Assembly (NCBI GenBank): GCA_030998225.1 | Contig: JAPYXD010000715.1 | Span: forward strand, 3,038,001 to 3,102,000 | Direction of reading: 5' to 3' | Length of the DNA: 64,000 nucleotides | DNA from: Diplolepis rosae | Lineage: Eukaryota; Arthropoda; Insecta; Hymenoptera; Diplolepididae | Shown: in pieces, positions 10,414 through 22,441 of the stretch | How the letters are laid out: each line of letters opens with the position of its first letter | Position numbering within the stretch: position 1 is the stretch's first letter | Position numbers and translations under genes: made by a program | The notes under the pieces: generated by a model | Told to the model about the DNA's origin: nothing | Database searches by the model: none | The model's input: only the letters and a program-made list of their open reading frames with translations

Positions 10414-12434
10414 CCTTCCCATGCCGCTGTCCAATGGGAGCCCGCGCCCACGCAGGTAGCACGCGCCAGCGGGAGGTGAAATGGGGGAAAGGCTTTCTCG
10501 TCATCGTCGCGCGGTGTGCTTTCGCTTTAAGAGTGCACGCCAATTTTTAAACGCTTCCACAGGACGAAATATGTGACCCTTTAAAACCTGAAAGACAGCA
10601 TCACAATCGCGAGAATATTATCTTTCTTCCGATACCGAGTTCCAACCCTAAAACGGTCGCAAAATGGGGGAAAACATCGTGTATAAAATTCTTGATTTAT
10701 TGATTTGATTAGACTTGATCGCTGTCGCTAATTGAGGCGTGCGCATATTAATTAAGGAGGGAAATTACTAAAGAGGTGGAAAACCGAGGTAACGCACTTG
10801 GTTGCTGATTCTCGGATTTTATTCCAGGCGCGCAGCCCAAAAAGGTGAGAGCACGGCTCGACACCAGGGCGTTTCACATATTACTTAAAGATCTTGGGCT
10901 CGAGTATGTTCACCTGCATCTCACGATCAGGTGAACAACTTTGAGAACCAGATCGTCTATGCTTCCTGGTCCCCCTTTACTGGTTAGGGATCTTTTGGAT
11001 CGTTTTTTTTTTTAAATAATCGTAGGTTGGATTTCTTTTAAATTCACGCGGGGTTTTTGTTTGAATCAAGAATAGCGAGCAATAGCTCAAGTAAAGAAAT
11101 CACTGGATTATGGTCAACCTGGGAAGCAAGTATCCGTGCACTCACAAAAAGTGAGACTCGGAGAAAGCTCCCATCCCCATAACTTTTCTTTGTGCCGAGC
11201 AGTGTCGGAGCCCTGAGGGCACTTCACTGCCACGGTGCGTCCCTGCATTTCCTTTATTAAAGTCCAATTGAGTCAACCAAGGTCCAGTGTCGTCGTTGTT
11301 TATTTTGGTGGGAGGAAAAAGCAAATGACGATTTCGTTGGGAGCATATGCTCATAATTTCCAAAATCTGGAACCAACTTACACTGGTGCTTTGTAATTGA
11401 TAAATCTTTTAAATTCAGGGTGAGATGTGAACGAAATAATTAAGGAATTTACGGGGCAATTAGCTGGGTCAAAAAAGGGCCTGCCAGATCCAAAAGGTCA
11501 AAAACCTTTTATTTTCAGGAGTAGGGACGACCCCAAAAATTAGAACGTGTTTTCGTTTTACGGCGCGATTGCGCGAAACTATGGGAAAAAAAATTAATCG
11601 AAGTATTTTATTTTGCGAATTTAGATACTGGATCTCGGAATTACGGAGAAAAATTACGAGGACTCTACTGCTTTGCATTTCTTGACTCAAAAAGTTATAA
11701 ATCGTGAGTTTATTCGGTATTCTAGCTCTTTAAATTAAGAATCCCATTTCGCGAAATTTTCACCCTTCGTGTGACCCACACGTAGATTTTAAAGGGACAA
11801 TTTTTGACCCAAAATAGGGCAAAATTGCCATGCAAAAATTTAGAAAATCGATCTAATTAAAAATTGCAGATTTAAAATTTAAACTCTAACTTGAAGACCG
11901 AAACTTTTGGCTCAATTAGGCAAAAATTCGTGTTCAAAATAATAAAATATTAATAAAGTAAATAGGTCAAAGAGTCGAAATGTTTCAGTAGAATATTCCG
12001 ATTCAAATTGAGGAAGAATCAAAAAAAGGAAAGGGTTTGGTAAGAGGATAAGTTAGCTTTCCTTGTTTGCGGTAAATTGTTTTGATTCATCCTTCTATTT
12101 TAAAATTGGACTGAAATTAACGGGGAGGCATATTCTCGTGTGATATTGTATGTGCGACAGAGACAAGAGTTGCCTTACTAGCAACAAATAATTGCACAAT
12201 TTAATTATTCTTTCAAATTTTGAATCTTTGCTTACGCTATCTTGTTTTGACCCTAGCTCTTGGGAACGGTCTTTCTAGAATTACTTGCATAAGTTTAAAA
12301 ATTCCAGTCGTGTTACTACTTTATGTACCGTTAAATGTGAAATTCAAGTAAGCAAATTCAAATACTAACGTCCAAAAGCTTCAAAAAATATTGTTAAGTT
12401 ATCGTTATAAAATAGTGTGATCATCCGATTAGAT
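10414..12434. repeat. 2021-bp tandem duplication, copy 1
   Basis: The unit starts at CCTTCCCATGCCGCTGTCC and recurs 2021 bases downstream. Every part I compared is identical, including the ATG frames at minus 11142-11363 and 11469-11690, which match residue for residue in copy 2. It contains a hairpin GTTCACCTG...CAGGTGAAC at 10908-10936. No protein family was recognised. The GC-rich CCAAT-containing start could be a promoter or the start of an LTR, but that is not shown. Confidence 0.93.
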
Positions 12435-14451
12435 CCTTCCCATGCCGCTGTCCAATGGGAGCCCGCGCCCACGCAGGTAGCACGCGCCAGCGGGAGGTGA
12501 AATGGGGGAAAGGCTTTCTCGTCATCGTCGCGCGGTGTGCTTTCGCTTTAAGAGTGCACGCCAATTTTTAAACGCTTCCACAGGACGAAATATGTGACCC
12601 TTTAAAACCTGAAAGACAGCATCACAATCGCGAGAATATTATCTTTCTTCCGATACCGAGTTCCAACCCTAAAACGGTCGCAAAATGGGGGAAAACATCG
12701 TGTATAAAATTCTTGATTTATTGATTTGATTAGACTTGATCGCTGTCGCTAATTGAGGCGTGCGCATATTAATTAAGGAGGGAAATTACTAAAGAGGTGG
12801 AAAACCGAGGTAACGCACTTGGTTGCTGATTCTCGGATTTTATTCCAGGCGCGCAGCCCAAAAAGGTGAGAGCACGGCTCGACACCAGGGCGTTTCACAT
12901 ATTACTTAAAGATCTTGGGCTCGAGTATGTTCACCTGCATCTCACGATCAGGTGAACAACTTTGAGAACCAGATCGTCTATGCTTCCTGGTCCCCCTTTA
13001 CTGGTTAGGGATCTTTTGGATCGTTTTTTTTTTTAAATAATCGTAGGTTGGATTTCTTTTAAATTCACGCGGGGTTTTTGTTTGAATCAAGAATAGCGAG
13101 CAATAGCTCAAGTAAAGAAATCACTGGATTATGGTCAACCTGGGAAGCAAGTATCCGTGCACTCACAAAAAGTGAGACTCGGAGAAAGCTCCCATCCCCA
13201 TAACTTTTCTTTGTGCCGAGCAGTGTCGGAGCCCTGAGGGCACTTCACTGCCACGGTGCGTCCCTGCATTTCCTTTATTAAAGTCCAATTGAGTCAACCA
13301 AGGTCCAGTGTCGTCGTTGTTTATTTTGGTGGGAGGAAAAAGCAAATGACGATTTCGTTGGGAGCATATGCTCATAATTTCCAAAATCTGGAACCAACTT
13401 ACACTGGTGCTTTGTAATTGATAAATCTTTTAAATTCAGGGTGAGATGTGAACGAAATAATTAAGGAATTTACGGGGCAATTAGCTGGGTCAAAAAAGGG
13501 CCTGCCAGATCCAAAAGGTCAAAAACCTTTTATTTTCAGGAGTAGGGACGACCCCAAAAATTAGAACGTGTTTTCGTTTTACGGCGCGATTGCGCGAAAC
13601 TATGGGAAAAAAAATTAATCGAAGTATTTTATTTTGCGAATTTAGATACTGGATCTCGGAATTACGGAGAAAAATTACGAGGACTCTACTGCTTTGCATT
13701 TCTTGACTCAAAAAGTTATAAATCGTGAGTTTATTCGGTATTCTAGCTCTTTAAATTAAGAATCCCATTTCGCGAAATTTTCACCCTTCGTGTGACCCAC
13801 ACGTAGATTTTAAAGGGACAATTTTTGACCCAAAATAGGGCAAAATTGCCATGCAAAAATTTAGAAAATCGATCTAATTAAAAATTGCAGATTTAAAATT
13901 TAAACTCTAACTTGAAGACCGAAACTTTTGGCTCAATTAGGCAAAAATTCGTGTTCAAAATAATAAAATATTAATAAAGTAAATAGGTCAAAGAGTCGAA
14001 ATGTTTCAGTAGAATATTCCGATTCAAATTGAGGAAGAATCAAAAAAAGGAAAGGGTTTGGTAAGAGGATAAGTTAGCTTTCCTTGTTTGCGGTAAATTG
14101 TTTTGATTCATCCTTCTATTTTAAAATTGGACTGAAATTAACGGGGAGGCATATTCTCGTGTGATATTGTATGTGCGACAGAGACAAGAGTTGCCTTACT
14201 AGCAACAAATAATTGCACAATTTAATTATTCTTTCAAATTTTGAATCTTTGCTTACGCTATCTTGTTTTGACCCTAGCTCTTGGGAACGGTCTTTCTAGA
14301 ATTACTTGCATAAGTTTAAAAATTCCAGTCGTGTTACTACTTTATGTACCGTTAAATGTGAAATTCAAGTAAGCAAATTCAAATACTAACGTCCAAAAGC
14401 TTCAAAAAATATTGTTAAGTTATCGTTATAAAATAGTGTGATCATCCGATT
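12435..14451. repeat. 2021-bp tandem duplication, copy 2
   Basis: This is the second head-to-tail copy, ending with GATCATCCGATT at 14440-14451, after which a short CCGATCATCCG echo occurs. The absence of visible differences means either a very recent duplication or an assembly duplication. Confidence 0.93.
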
Positions 14452-15099
14452 CCGATCATCCGTAGTTAAAGTTCTTGAAAATCTGTGATGTTTCTCCAAA
14501 TTTTTAGGAAATTTTGTTATTCTGTGTTGTTACGGGTTTCTGAACCTCAAAGAAAGAACAAAAAAAGCACACATATGTGTGAATGAAACGTTCAACTTTT
14601 TGTTTCTCGTGCAGCAAGATCAAATGTAAGTTGCAATAAAATCCACTCTGACATTTCAATAAGTGCATATTAATTATAACTGTCTTATATAACAATCCAG
14701 AAAGAAGTTCGCCTTCAATTCCGCTGATCTCTTCACAGAGCTCATAAAATAGCTGTAATGTATCAAAGCTATAAACAGTAAAGTGACTGTCAGATGTCTT
14801 AAATTTCAATTTCAATAGTATAGTAAACCTAGAACAGTTGTATTTGATTCGGAGATCACAATTCTCTGATTCAGTACGTCATTTTAATATTAAATTCATT
14901 CATTTTCTGCAAGTTGCTATCATATTGCATTTGCGTTGGTTAACCTCGATCAAAACTGGTGTAGAATTAGGTATCTTAATTTTAAAAACCTAAATTGATA
15001 TTTACAATTATACGTTAATAATGTCTTGATTACATCGAAGCGAACTGTTATCCTTTGCTTCCTTACCTTGCAATTTCACTATCATTAAGTGCCTAAGAA
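14452..15099. other. 3' flank of golgin-45 gene
   Basis: On the minus strand this lies directly downstream of the golgin-45 stop codon and probably includes its 3' untranslated region. A possible ATTAAA poly(A) signal on that strand lies near 14883-14888. The open frame at minus 14504-14815 has no recognised family and may be non-coding. Confidence 0.4.
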
Positions 15100-15267
15100 T
15101 TAAATTTCTTTTATTTCTCCCCTGCAGTGAGAACAACAAGTTACGTTAGTTGGAGCAGAATTTTGTGGAAAAAATCTTTGTCCTTTAAGAGCAACTGCTG
15201 CTCCCATGACTGCACTGCATGCAGCATCTTGTCTCACAGACATTAATACATTTGGGCACATCAGTAA
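15100..15267 (-). CDS. BLZF1: golgin-45 terminal exon
   Basis: On the minus strand an acceptor (TTTTCACAG) precedes 56 codons starting LLMCPNVLMSVRQDAACS and ending CCSHCRGEIKEI plus TAA (15100-15102). The exon starts in phase 0, matching the donor of the previous exon. Golgin-45 is a Golgi coiled-coil protein that binds GRASP55 and Rab2. The CxxC pair close to the C-terminus fits, as I recall, the Cys pair of golgin-45 that shares a zinc ion with GRASP55, and a hydrophobic final residue fits a PDZ ligand. The family assignment rests on the upstream exons; phase continuity ties this exon to them. Confidence 0.75.
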   Translation of the reverse strand, partial: LLMCPNVLMSVRQDAACSAVMGAAVALKGQRFFPQNSAPTNVTCCSHCRGEIKEI

Positions 15268-15442
15268 CTGTGAAAATAGTAATAAGTTTATTATAGATCT
15301 AAGTAATTGAATAATCTTGAATAAATAATCAAAATCACTCGTAAATCCGGAAAAAAAGAAGAAAATATGGCTAAAAAAATTAATGTAAGATTTCTAGAGC
15401 ACCCCCAGATTAAAATCAATAATAAACGAATAAGTAATTTAC

Positions 15443-15668
15443 CTGCTCAGCATTTTTCTCTGCGACTGTTTTCATTTCCAAGCCTGTGACATCAATTTCT
15501 TTCCGAAGAGAAATTTTATCCATACCACTGAGAAGTTGAACTTTTAATAATTCAGAAATTTGACAGCAACCTTCAGCTAAATTCAAGATATTTGTACTCG
15601 AAAGCTTGTGTGGCTTGCTAGACGAAGCACTAAAAGGAGCGAAGTTCTCTTTCAGAATGCTTAAAGTT
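15443..15668 (-). CDS. BLZF1: golgin-45 internal exon
   Basis: This 226-base exon is bounded on the minus strand by TTCTGCAG before it and GAGCAG/GTAAAT after it. It adds one base to a split codon (AG/A, Arg), then 75 codons, TLSILKENFAP through KTVAEKNAEQ. The segment contains a low-complexity Ser/Lys stretch and then an amphipathic helix (NILNLAEGCCQISELLKVQLL). Phase agrees with both neighbours. A broken reading frame is unlikely in such a constrained setting, so the gene is probably active. Confidence 0.78.
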
Positions 15669-17712
15669 CTGCAAAAAAAAAGAATTCCAATTTTTTCATT
15701 ACAGGAAAATTGAGAGTTTACACCATCATTTTTATAATTGAAAATTAAATTAAGAATCAAATTCTATAATGTTAATATAAATTATGAGAAAAAAGTGAGT
15801 GCAATTATAATTCTGAGGCAAATTTAGAATTAGATTGTATCGAAGTAAATATAATAATTCTATTTTTCAGCGTTAAAAATTAAAAGAATGAAGGATGCAA
15901 AAAGTATGTCTGAAAGTCTCTGAAGTCTCTGAATATTAATTTTTTTATATTTTACAGGATGTAACTTTATCGACCGTGGTAAGAAATAAAAAAATGTTTT
16001 ATTAACTAAATTAATAATTAATAATTATTCATCATTCACGAAAATAATGTGATAAAGTTATAATGAAGTTCCTTGAGTTCCTGCTCCAGCGACCATACAA
16101 TCGATTACAGCTATAGATTCGTTAACAAATTTTTCGACTTTCAGGTCATAAAAACATAAAAAGTTATTATCCTCATTAATTAGATTTGTTTTAATTCCTT
16201 ACTTTAAAAAAATGATAATTCCACATTGTTTAAACTCCATCTGGATGTCTTTATGCAACTCTTATTAATTTAGGCATCTTTTATTACATTAATCTTATTT
16301 TTTAAATACATTTATTTCATACATTTGCATTTTCCAATCTTGAATTTCATTTTCAAATTTGGTGCGCAAAATGGTACTGTGAGCAATTAAAGTAGCCTTC
16401 AAAGACAGGTATCTCTTATATGTTCTTTGATCCAAGAACGTGTTTCTTTTATTTTCTTTCCTTTCATTCTTAGTTGATATTTACAATGACTATTAAATTT
16501 TTTATTAATGTTCTAGTTTATAAGAATTTTAAGAAATGAAAAATGTTTACATATCATTGTTCTATTCGTTAATATGGGAATAATATAGGACTTAAATAAT
16601 TTTTAAGAATCACAAATAACAATAAATACTTTTTAAAATTTAGAATAATTAGAAATAAAAATTACTAATGAACAGAATCAAAAATACATATAAGTGGGCT
16701 CCACTTAAAGTCACCTTTGTGCGTGGCCTATTTGGTCCTGCCTCAACGAAGGAGGCGAGCAACAAACCGGCCGAGAATCGTGGTCGTCTATTAAAATTCA
16801 ACTCAGATACGATTGAACATTTTTAATCGTATCTGCGGTACCCATGAATATTTTTCAAGTTATCGTGGCTTAAATTAAAGATAAGATTTTAGACTTTTTG
16901 TCGTATAATTTTCTGATTTTGAAAACATTTTTCCTAGGTCATGCAAAAAGTTGAAGTTGAGGTAGAGAATTTGAAAAAATCTTGATTTTTTTTTTAACTC
17001 CTCACGTGTCACGTCTCTTTTTTTCACCGAGATATCGTGGTTCAAAGTCAGCAGTGATTTTTAAAAGCGATGACAAGCACCGTGCGCACAATTTCCGACG
17101 GTAGTGTAACTCTAAATTTACCTCAGAAATATAATTGCAATGATTTAAATGTTTTTTCTGCTGTTATATATGTGTATATAAGAATGTTACTTCCGCCATA
17201 GGCAAGTAATACATAGCTGCTTTTCAAAAGCGTCTCGCGCAACGCTAGGTCAGAGATCAAGCTGGCTGATTCCGCTTATCCATTCTTCGCCATGTCGGAG
17301 ACATGCACGATGGCTATTTTTAAACATTGTTTCAGAGATTATCTTCCAACTGTCGAAGATGCTGTAGGCGGATTTATAAAATATTGCTATTTTTTTCGTT
17401 TATTTTTTGAATTAGAAACATTAGAAATATTTTTGTTATTGACAAGAACTTCATGCGACAAGGTTAGTAAATTTGAATTAAATACCTTAAATAAAAGCAA
17501 AGACAACGTTTTCATATCGAAATGATTCCCCTGTTCAGGTCCAAATTTAAAAATACCAATATGCTGATTGTATTGTAAGAACGTGAGAAATAAAAATCTT
17601 CTCTCTCTCTCTTTCTTTTTTTTATCGCGCGCTCTCTCTTTATACCCCCCCCCCCCTCATCTCCCTCTCTAATGTACATTAACCCTCTTCGGTCACACTT
17701 CCCCAAAATAAC
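15669..17712. other. golgin-45 intron, start of 7.6-kb intron
   Basis: AT-rich intronic sequence. It holds a perfect 11-bp stem hairpin at 16804-16835 (CAGATACGATT / AATCGTATCTG), a CT-rich run at about 17600-17615 and a C run at about 17646-17656. The frame at 17292-17525 is not recognisable as a protein. Confidence 0.5.
16804..16835. repeat. perfect 11-bp hairpin
   Basis: CAGATACGATT and its reverse complement are separated by a 10-base AT-rich loop. No terminator or ribozyme context is apparent. Confidence 0.8.
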
Positions 17713-18248
17713 TTAACGGTCGCACTGGGTAAAATTTACCCCAGCAACTTTATGCTGCAAAAAAATAAAGTAGAACTGAATTCCAGAAGAAAAAAATACT
17801 CACTTATATATCAAGCCTCCTTTAAATGGTCTGTACAGGTTACATATTTAAAATTTCATTTTACATATGTAAAAATAATTAAACAAAAAATCGAAAAAAT
17901 GACTTTTTTTACTCAAATTGACATAACTTTTTTAATTTTTAATGTATGCAAAAAAAATTGATTTCTGAAGCTGAAATAATAAGCTTTCGAATAAATTACC
18001 TTATAAATACGGTACTTTCAAAAAGTATATTTATATTGACATACGAATGTGGGACTTTGCACGAAAAAATGAAAACGACTATATGACTAAAGGACCAATT
18101 GATATGCTACCTACCTGGCTCGATGCTTGAAGGTTTAAACTACCAACAGATGGCGGTATAAGTCCCATTTTCTTTGATTTCATGGGCCGCTTTCTAGATC
18201 AAAAATACGCTGGGGTCGATTTTACCCAGTGTGAGCGAAAAGCGTTAA
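17713..18248. mobile_element. TTAA-flanked MITE, piggyBac-like
   Basis: The ends are inverted: the left reads TTAACGGTCGCACTGGGTAA and the reverse complement of the right reads TTAACGCTTTTCGCTCACAC followed by TGGGTAAAATCGACCCCA. Both ends therefore carry CACTGGGTAAAAT-ACCCCA next to TTAA (17713-17716 and 18245-18248). TTAA target sites and ends of this kind are typical of piggyBac-type elements. At 536 bp with no coding capacity it is non-autonomous. A second TTAA at about 17680 leaves the left edge slightly uncertain. Confidence 0.75.
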
Positions 18249-18428
18249 GAAAATGTGATTGATTATTGAAAAAAATAAAACGAGATTCTAACGTATTTGT
18301 TTCGCTTCATATTTCTCAATAAAATGAGAATAGAGAAACCGAGAGGACGTGCAAATAAAAATGCACAAAGAAAGATTATATTATCTTCGAAAATGTTCTT
18401 ATTTGTTTTTCTCTTGGTACGTTTTTGC

Positions 18429-18430
<2 letters not shown>

Positions 18431-18460
<30 letters not shown>

Positions 18461-18463
18461 TTG
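18431..18463. repeat. (ATT)n microsatellite
   Basis: About eleven ATT units lie immediately before the GC-rich island. Confidence 0.9.
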
Positions 18464-18483
18464 AAAACATAAAAGTTAGTTAC

Positions 18484-19290
18484 TGGAGCGGCGATCTGGG
18501 TGACACTAGCGTCGCTCTGGACGGACGGCAAGAAGATGTCTCTCGTGAAGGGCGCTCCCATAGGAGGGTATCTCTGACACCGATCGCCCACATACTTGGT
18601 AGAGTCGGACTGAGCGTCGACGATTGCGTGCCCCCATGGTCGACTCTCGATGGGAACTGACACTCAGCATCAGGTGTCCCTGACTAGGTTTTACTCCAAG
18701 CGAAGCCAGGTATGTCGAAACAGGACAGAGCGCTGCCCTGCCTACGACAAATAACAATGAACGGGTGCCCCCATGATTGGTCCTCGGCGAAGAGCAGAGA
18801 TCGACGTCCGGTGCCCCTGATCGAGTTCTCCCCGAGGCGTCCAGACCCAACCGTCTTACCAGGCCGAACGACTGACCGACCTACCAGTACCCTCGGCCCC
18901 CTGGATACCACCATGGTCGGGGCCCCACACAGGATCGGGCTCCGTCAGGTACCGCTGACCGCGTTTGGCCTAGGAAATTACCGACCAACCAATCCACCAG
19001 TACCTTCAACCCTCTGGATACCGCCTTGGCCGAGGCTCCGAGGGTGGCACGCTAACTCAGATACCGCTAAGCGCGCCCCTCTCTAAAGACATTGACCAGA
19101 CCCTTGACGAAGACGCTTCCCTGGGGGAACCGGGCTACGTGATTTATTTGTAAATCGCCGATTAAAATACGTAACAGCACGTTGCATTGTTGTCCAGAAA
19201 TAATTAAACAACGACGACCGCCGGTCCAACACCCGCCCAGCTAAGCCTGTGCCTGCGCAACCACTCACATGCACACACAAACGCACGCAT
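18484..19290. repeat. GC-rich diverged minisatellite-like island
   Basis: This is a sharp GC-rich block in AT-rich surroundings. Related phrases recur in diverged form: GTGCCCCCATG (near 18629 and 18767), CTGGATACCACC/CTGGATACCGCC (near 18901 and 19014), and GGTACCGCTGA/AGATACCGCTAAG. The spacing is irregular at roughly 110-150 bp. Long open frames on both strands (for example plus 18712-19086) come from the composition and resemble no family. It ends in a CACACA/GCATGCATGC patch near 19270-19300. Confidence 0.6.
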
Positions 19291-19374
19291 GCATGCATTG
19301 CCAGTGTTCACTAAATTTTATACAATGGTTTGTGTATGGAAAAACTTTCTACACAAAATCAGATAGTGAGTGGG

Positions 19375-19960
19375 AGCGGGTGAAAATGCATTAAAGAAAG
19401 CAGAAATGGTTTCATCTGCAAGGAAACTCATGGCAACGGTTTTCTAGGATTTTCGGGGTGTAGTGCTTATAGACAACACGCAAATAGGTAGGTTCATCAC
19501 TAGGGAGTATTACGCTTCATTACTGGGCCAGTCGAAGAGTGCTATTCAGGCTAAACGTTCACATCTAGCCAAAAAGACAATGCTCTGTTACCACGATAAT
19601 GCACCTCCATACACGTCTATGGATGCTGCTGCGAAACTTCATGACCTAGGCTTCGCGGGGCCATATGCCATATTTGACGCATTTGGCTCCCAGCAATTAT
19701 TTCAATTTTTTCATATCTGAAGAAATGGTTCGCTGCACGAAAAAATCCACTCCAAATAATAAGCTCAAAGCTGCGACAACTGCTTATTTTGCTGACTTGA
19801 ATAAATCACATTATATTCTGCAAGTATTAACAAGTTGGAATGTCGTTGGTCTAAATGTATTGAAATGCAAGGTGACTATATTGGGAAATTTAAAAATTTT
19901 CTTAAATGTCTTGTGTTTTCGTTGTCAGGCCAACAACTTCTTGGATGACCCTCGTCACTC
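19375..19960 (+). pseudogene. mariner transposase C-terminal half, broken
   Basis: The plus strand encodes RKLMATVF, a stop, DFRGVVLID, then REYYASLL, RSHLAKKTMLCYHDNAPPYTS and KLHDLGF, which are the middle and catalytic parts of a mariner transposase (second Asp in HDNAP). A +1 frame change near 19690 leads to THLAPSNYFNFF, where the third catalytic Asp region reads SNY rather than SDY. The tail (NKLKAATTAYFADLNKSHY, then GDYIGKF in a third phase) is recognisable. It is inactive. Confidence 0.85.
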
Positions 19961-20308
19961 AACAAAGATTTCATTCCATAAGAGGATAGTGACAGGCATT
20001 CGAAAAAGATTTTTAGGTACTTAAGTACCAGCAAAGACATTATATCATAGATACACCATAGGATTAGTTTCGCCACACACCAACAAGGTGACGCTACAGG
20101 CAGTTTTATAGGCAGGCAGATTCGGTGGTAGGGGACTAGAAAGAAGCCTGTGGCTGGAAAATTTAGATTAAACTAAGCTCAATTTTAACAGAGTAAGATT
20201 TTTATTTATTTCCTTCCAAAAAAATTCCACTCCGATTTACCTTCGAGCTATCCTTGAAATAGATATTTCAACATTTTTGAAAGAGTGTATATATATATAT
20301 ACTGGGCA

Positions 20309-22079
20309 AGGTACATAAAGTTTTACAGAGCGATAGCACTCAAACTATTGATCATATCGAAAAATGTTTCAGACAAAAGTTTCAGTGTTCTAGAAGGCCG
20401 TCATACTGGACCACCCTATTTTTTATCAGTGGAGGCGCTGAAGCTACGCCAAGGTCAACTCCACTTTTTTAAATGGAACCATGTATCTTTTTTCGATGAC
20501 ATTATTACCAATTTTAAGACGAATTCAGCGACCTACAACACAAGGTCATTCTAGTCACGCAAAGTATGAAAATAGTCGAAAAATCGAAACATATCGGAAT
20601 AATCACTTTCAAAGGATTCACTAACCTACAGAAGATGCTCGAAGCGATGACCCTTGACTTGTAAGCACTTGTAAATTCGCTTATGAAAAGACCGTCTAAC
20701 TTCAGCCAACATTTCTGGTGTAATTTCGGTAATTCGGTAATTTCAGCGTTTATCACAGTAAGTCCCCGGAAAGGCATGTATACTCGGAGGTTCGATTTCT
20801 CCTGGCACATGCAAGATGCACGCTTTCAAATTTTTTTTTGGCCTATACATATTACCATCTAAATATTAGCCACTTTATATATTTCACGACTTAAAATTTT
20901 TTTTAAATCTTTCTTTCATGTCGTCATGCGTGGTAGGTACTACCGCCATTACGCGTTCTTTGACAAAACCCCATAAAAAGTAATCTGGTAATGTTAGATC
21001 TGGCGAACGAGGTGTCCAAGCTACAGGGCCGCCTCGTCTTATCTACTTTTCGTCAAAAATCTCATTCATCACTTGACGTGAACACAGAGCATAATGGGAT
21101 GGTGCACCGTCGTGTTGCATCCACATGTTCATGCGAACAGGCAAGGGCACGTTTTCCATTAATTGAGGCAGTACGTTTTGCAGAAAGTTTGCGTAAACTT
21201 GCCCAGGCAAGCGAACTTCAAAAAAATATGGACCAATGACGTGATCACCGACAATGCCGCAGCAACAATTAAGGGAAATCATTGCCGTATAAATCCTCAT
21301 GCAATGACATACGATACGGATGGAACTTGTGTTGATGTAAGATTTTTAATACAGATCGCTGACTAATTCCACTCTTTTTTTCCATTTGTCTGCTGTTCGC
21401 ATGTGGATCTAGTGCAGCAAAAGCTAAGATAGCAGCCGCATTATTTTCATTAACAATTGGACGATGTTTGACTCGTTTTTGTTTCACTGTACCGAAGCGA
21501 CAGAAATGGTCAGCTCATCGCTTAAAAGCCATGTGCGATTTTTGTTGCCTATCCGGATAACGAACCGCATACAAATCTTGGAAGTTTCTGTAATATTTAC
21601 AACGTTCCACCAGCACCATCAACATATCAAAATATTCTGGAAAATCGTTCATTTTCGCGTTCCGATGTACTTACATTAGAAGGTAATGCGTGACTAACTG
21701 ATATGTCAACAGAAAATGCTTATTTTCTTGGCGATGTCAACAATACCCTTTTGATGTGTATTATCATGGGTATAGTAAGAAATGAAAAGAAATTAAAATG
21801 ATTTTTTGGCTATTTTCATACATTTCGTGACTAGAATGACCTTGTGTTGTATGTCGCTGAATTCGTCTTAAAATCGGTAATAATGTCATCGAAAAAAAAT
21901 ACATGGCTCCATTTAAAAAAGTGGAGTTGACCTTGATGTAACTTCGGGGCCTCCACTGATAAAAAATAGAGTGGTCCAGTATAACGGCCTTCTCGAACAC
22001 TGAAACTTTTGTTTCAAACATTTTTGGATATGATCAATAGTTTGAGTGCTATCGCTTTGTAACACTTTTTATGTGCCTC
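20309..22079. mobile_element. DNA transposon with about 290-bp terminal inverted repeats
   Basis: Two long inverted arms bound the element: left about 20309-20600, right about 21790-22079. Both contain GCGATAGCACTCAAACTATT and AGACGAATTCAGCGAC, with a modest number of mismatches. Between them, on the minus strand, lie pieces of an IS630/Tc1-mariner superfamily transposase. The outer ends read approximately (A)GGTACATAAAG and the reverse complement of CTTTTTATGTGCCT. A clean target duplication was not visible. Confidence 0.88.
20600..21487 (-). pseudogene. IS630/Tc1-mariner-superfamily transposase, broken
   Basis: Reading down from 21487, the minus strand has a helix-turn-helix segment (ANSRQMEKKSGISQRSVLKI, HPYRMSLHEDLYGNDF), then in another phase SLNCCCGIVGDHVIGPYFFE, LPGQVYANFLQNVLPQLMEN and the second-Asp motif WMQHDGAPSHYA. 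Below 21043 the frame changes again; RRGGPVAWTPRSPDL (with the third Asp) and MAVVPTTHDDMK can be read in pieces. This is a common insect DDE transposase type. Several frame changes make it inactive, and no neighbouring gene depends on it. Confidence 0.82.
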
Positions 22080-22097
22080 ATTTATGGAAGTTTGAAG

Positions 22098-22117
22098 TTC
22101 CTCCATTTATGGAGGAA
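22098..22117. repeat. 20-bp perfect palindromic hairpin
   Basis: TTCCTCCAT-TT-ATGGAGGAA lies just outside the right end of the long-TIR transposon, preceded by a direct echo of TTTATGGAAG. Confidence 0.75.
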
Positions 22118-22441
22118 GTTTTCATAACTGACCGATCACAACAGGCTTCTAGAAGCGTGGAAGGATAATGTGTAGATGCATCCAGAGAAATACAAAAAGT
22201 ATTCAAATGATCAAGATGTGGATGTACCCAAAAGCTCGAAACACTAATACACATTTTTTATTTCATCTGTTCTAATATTTTTCTATAATTCAAGCTCATA
22301 TTGTATTATGTTTTCTCTGTCAATTTGTTCTTAACTGATTACATTCGTAATTCACATAGTAAGCTTGGACATCTGTCAACATAGCGACAGCACCAAATTA
22401 GTGAATTTGTGTTTGCATCATAAATTTATCCTTGATCGAAG

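Noticed and set aside
10800..10850. 17-base micro-exon between TTATTCCAG and GTGAGA in the 2021-bp unit
   Set aside because: The splice-like strings fit, but with no coding frame or neighbouring exon they may be chance.
14504..14815. 103-residue minus-strand frame as a further golgin-45 exon
   Set aside because: The in-phase terminal exon already ends with a stop at 15100-15102. No acceptor fits and the sequence is better explained as 3' flank.
18506..19086. Several open frames of 95-124 residues on both strands as genes
   Set aside because: They lie in a repetitive GC-rich block where stop codons are rare by composition. None resembles a protein family.
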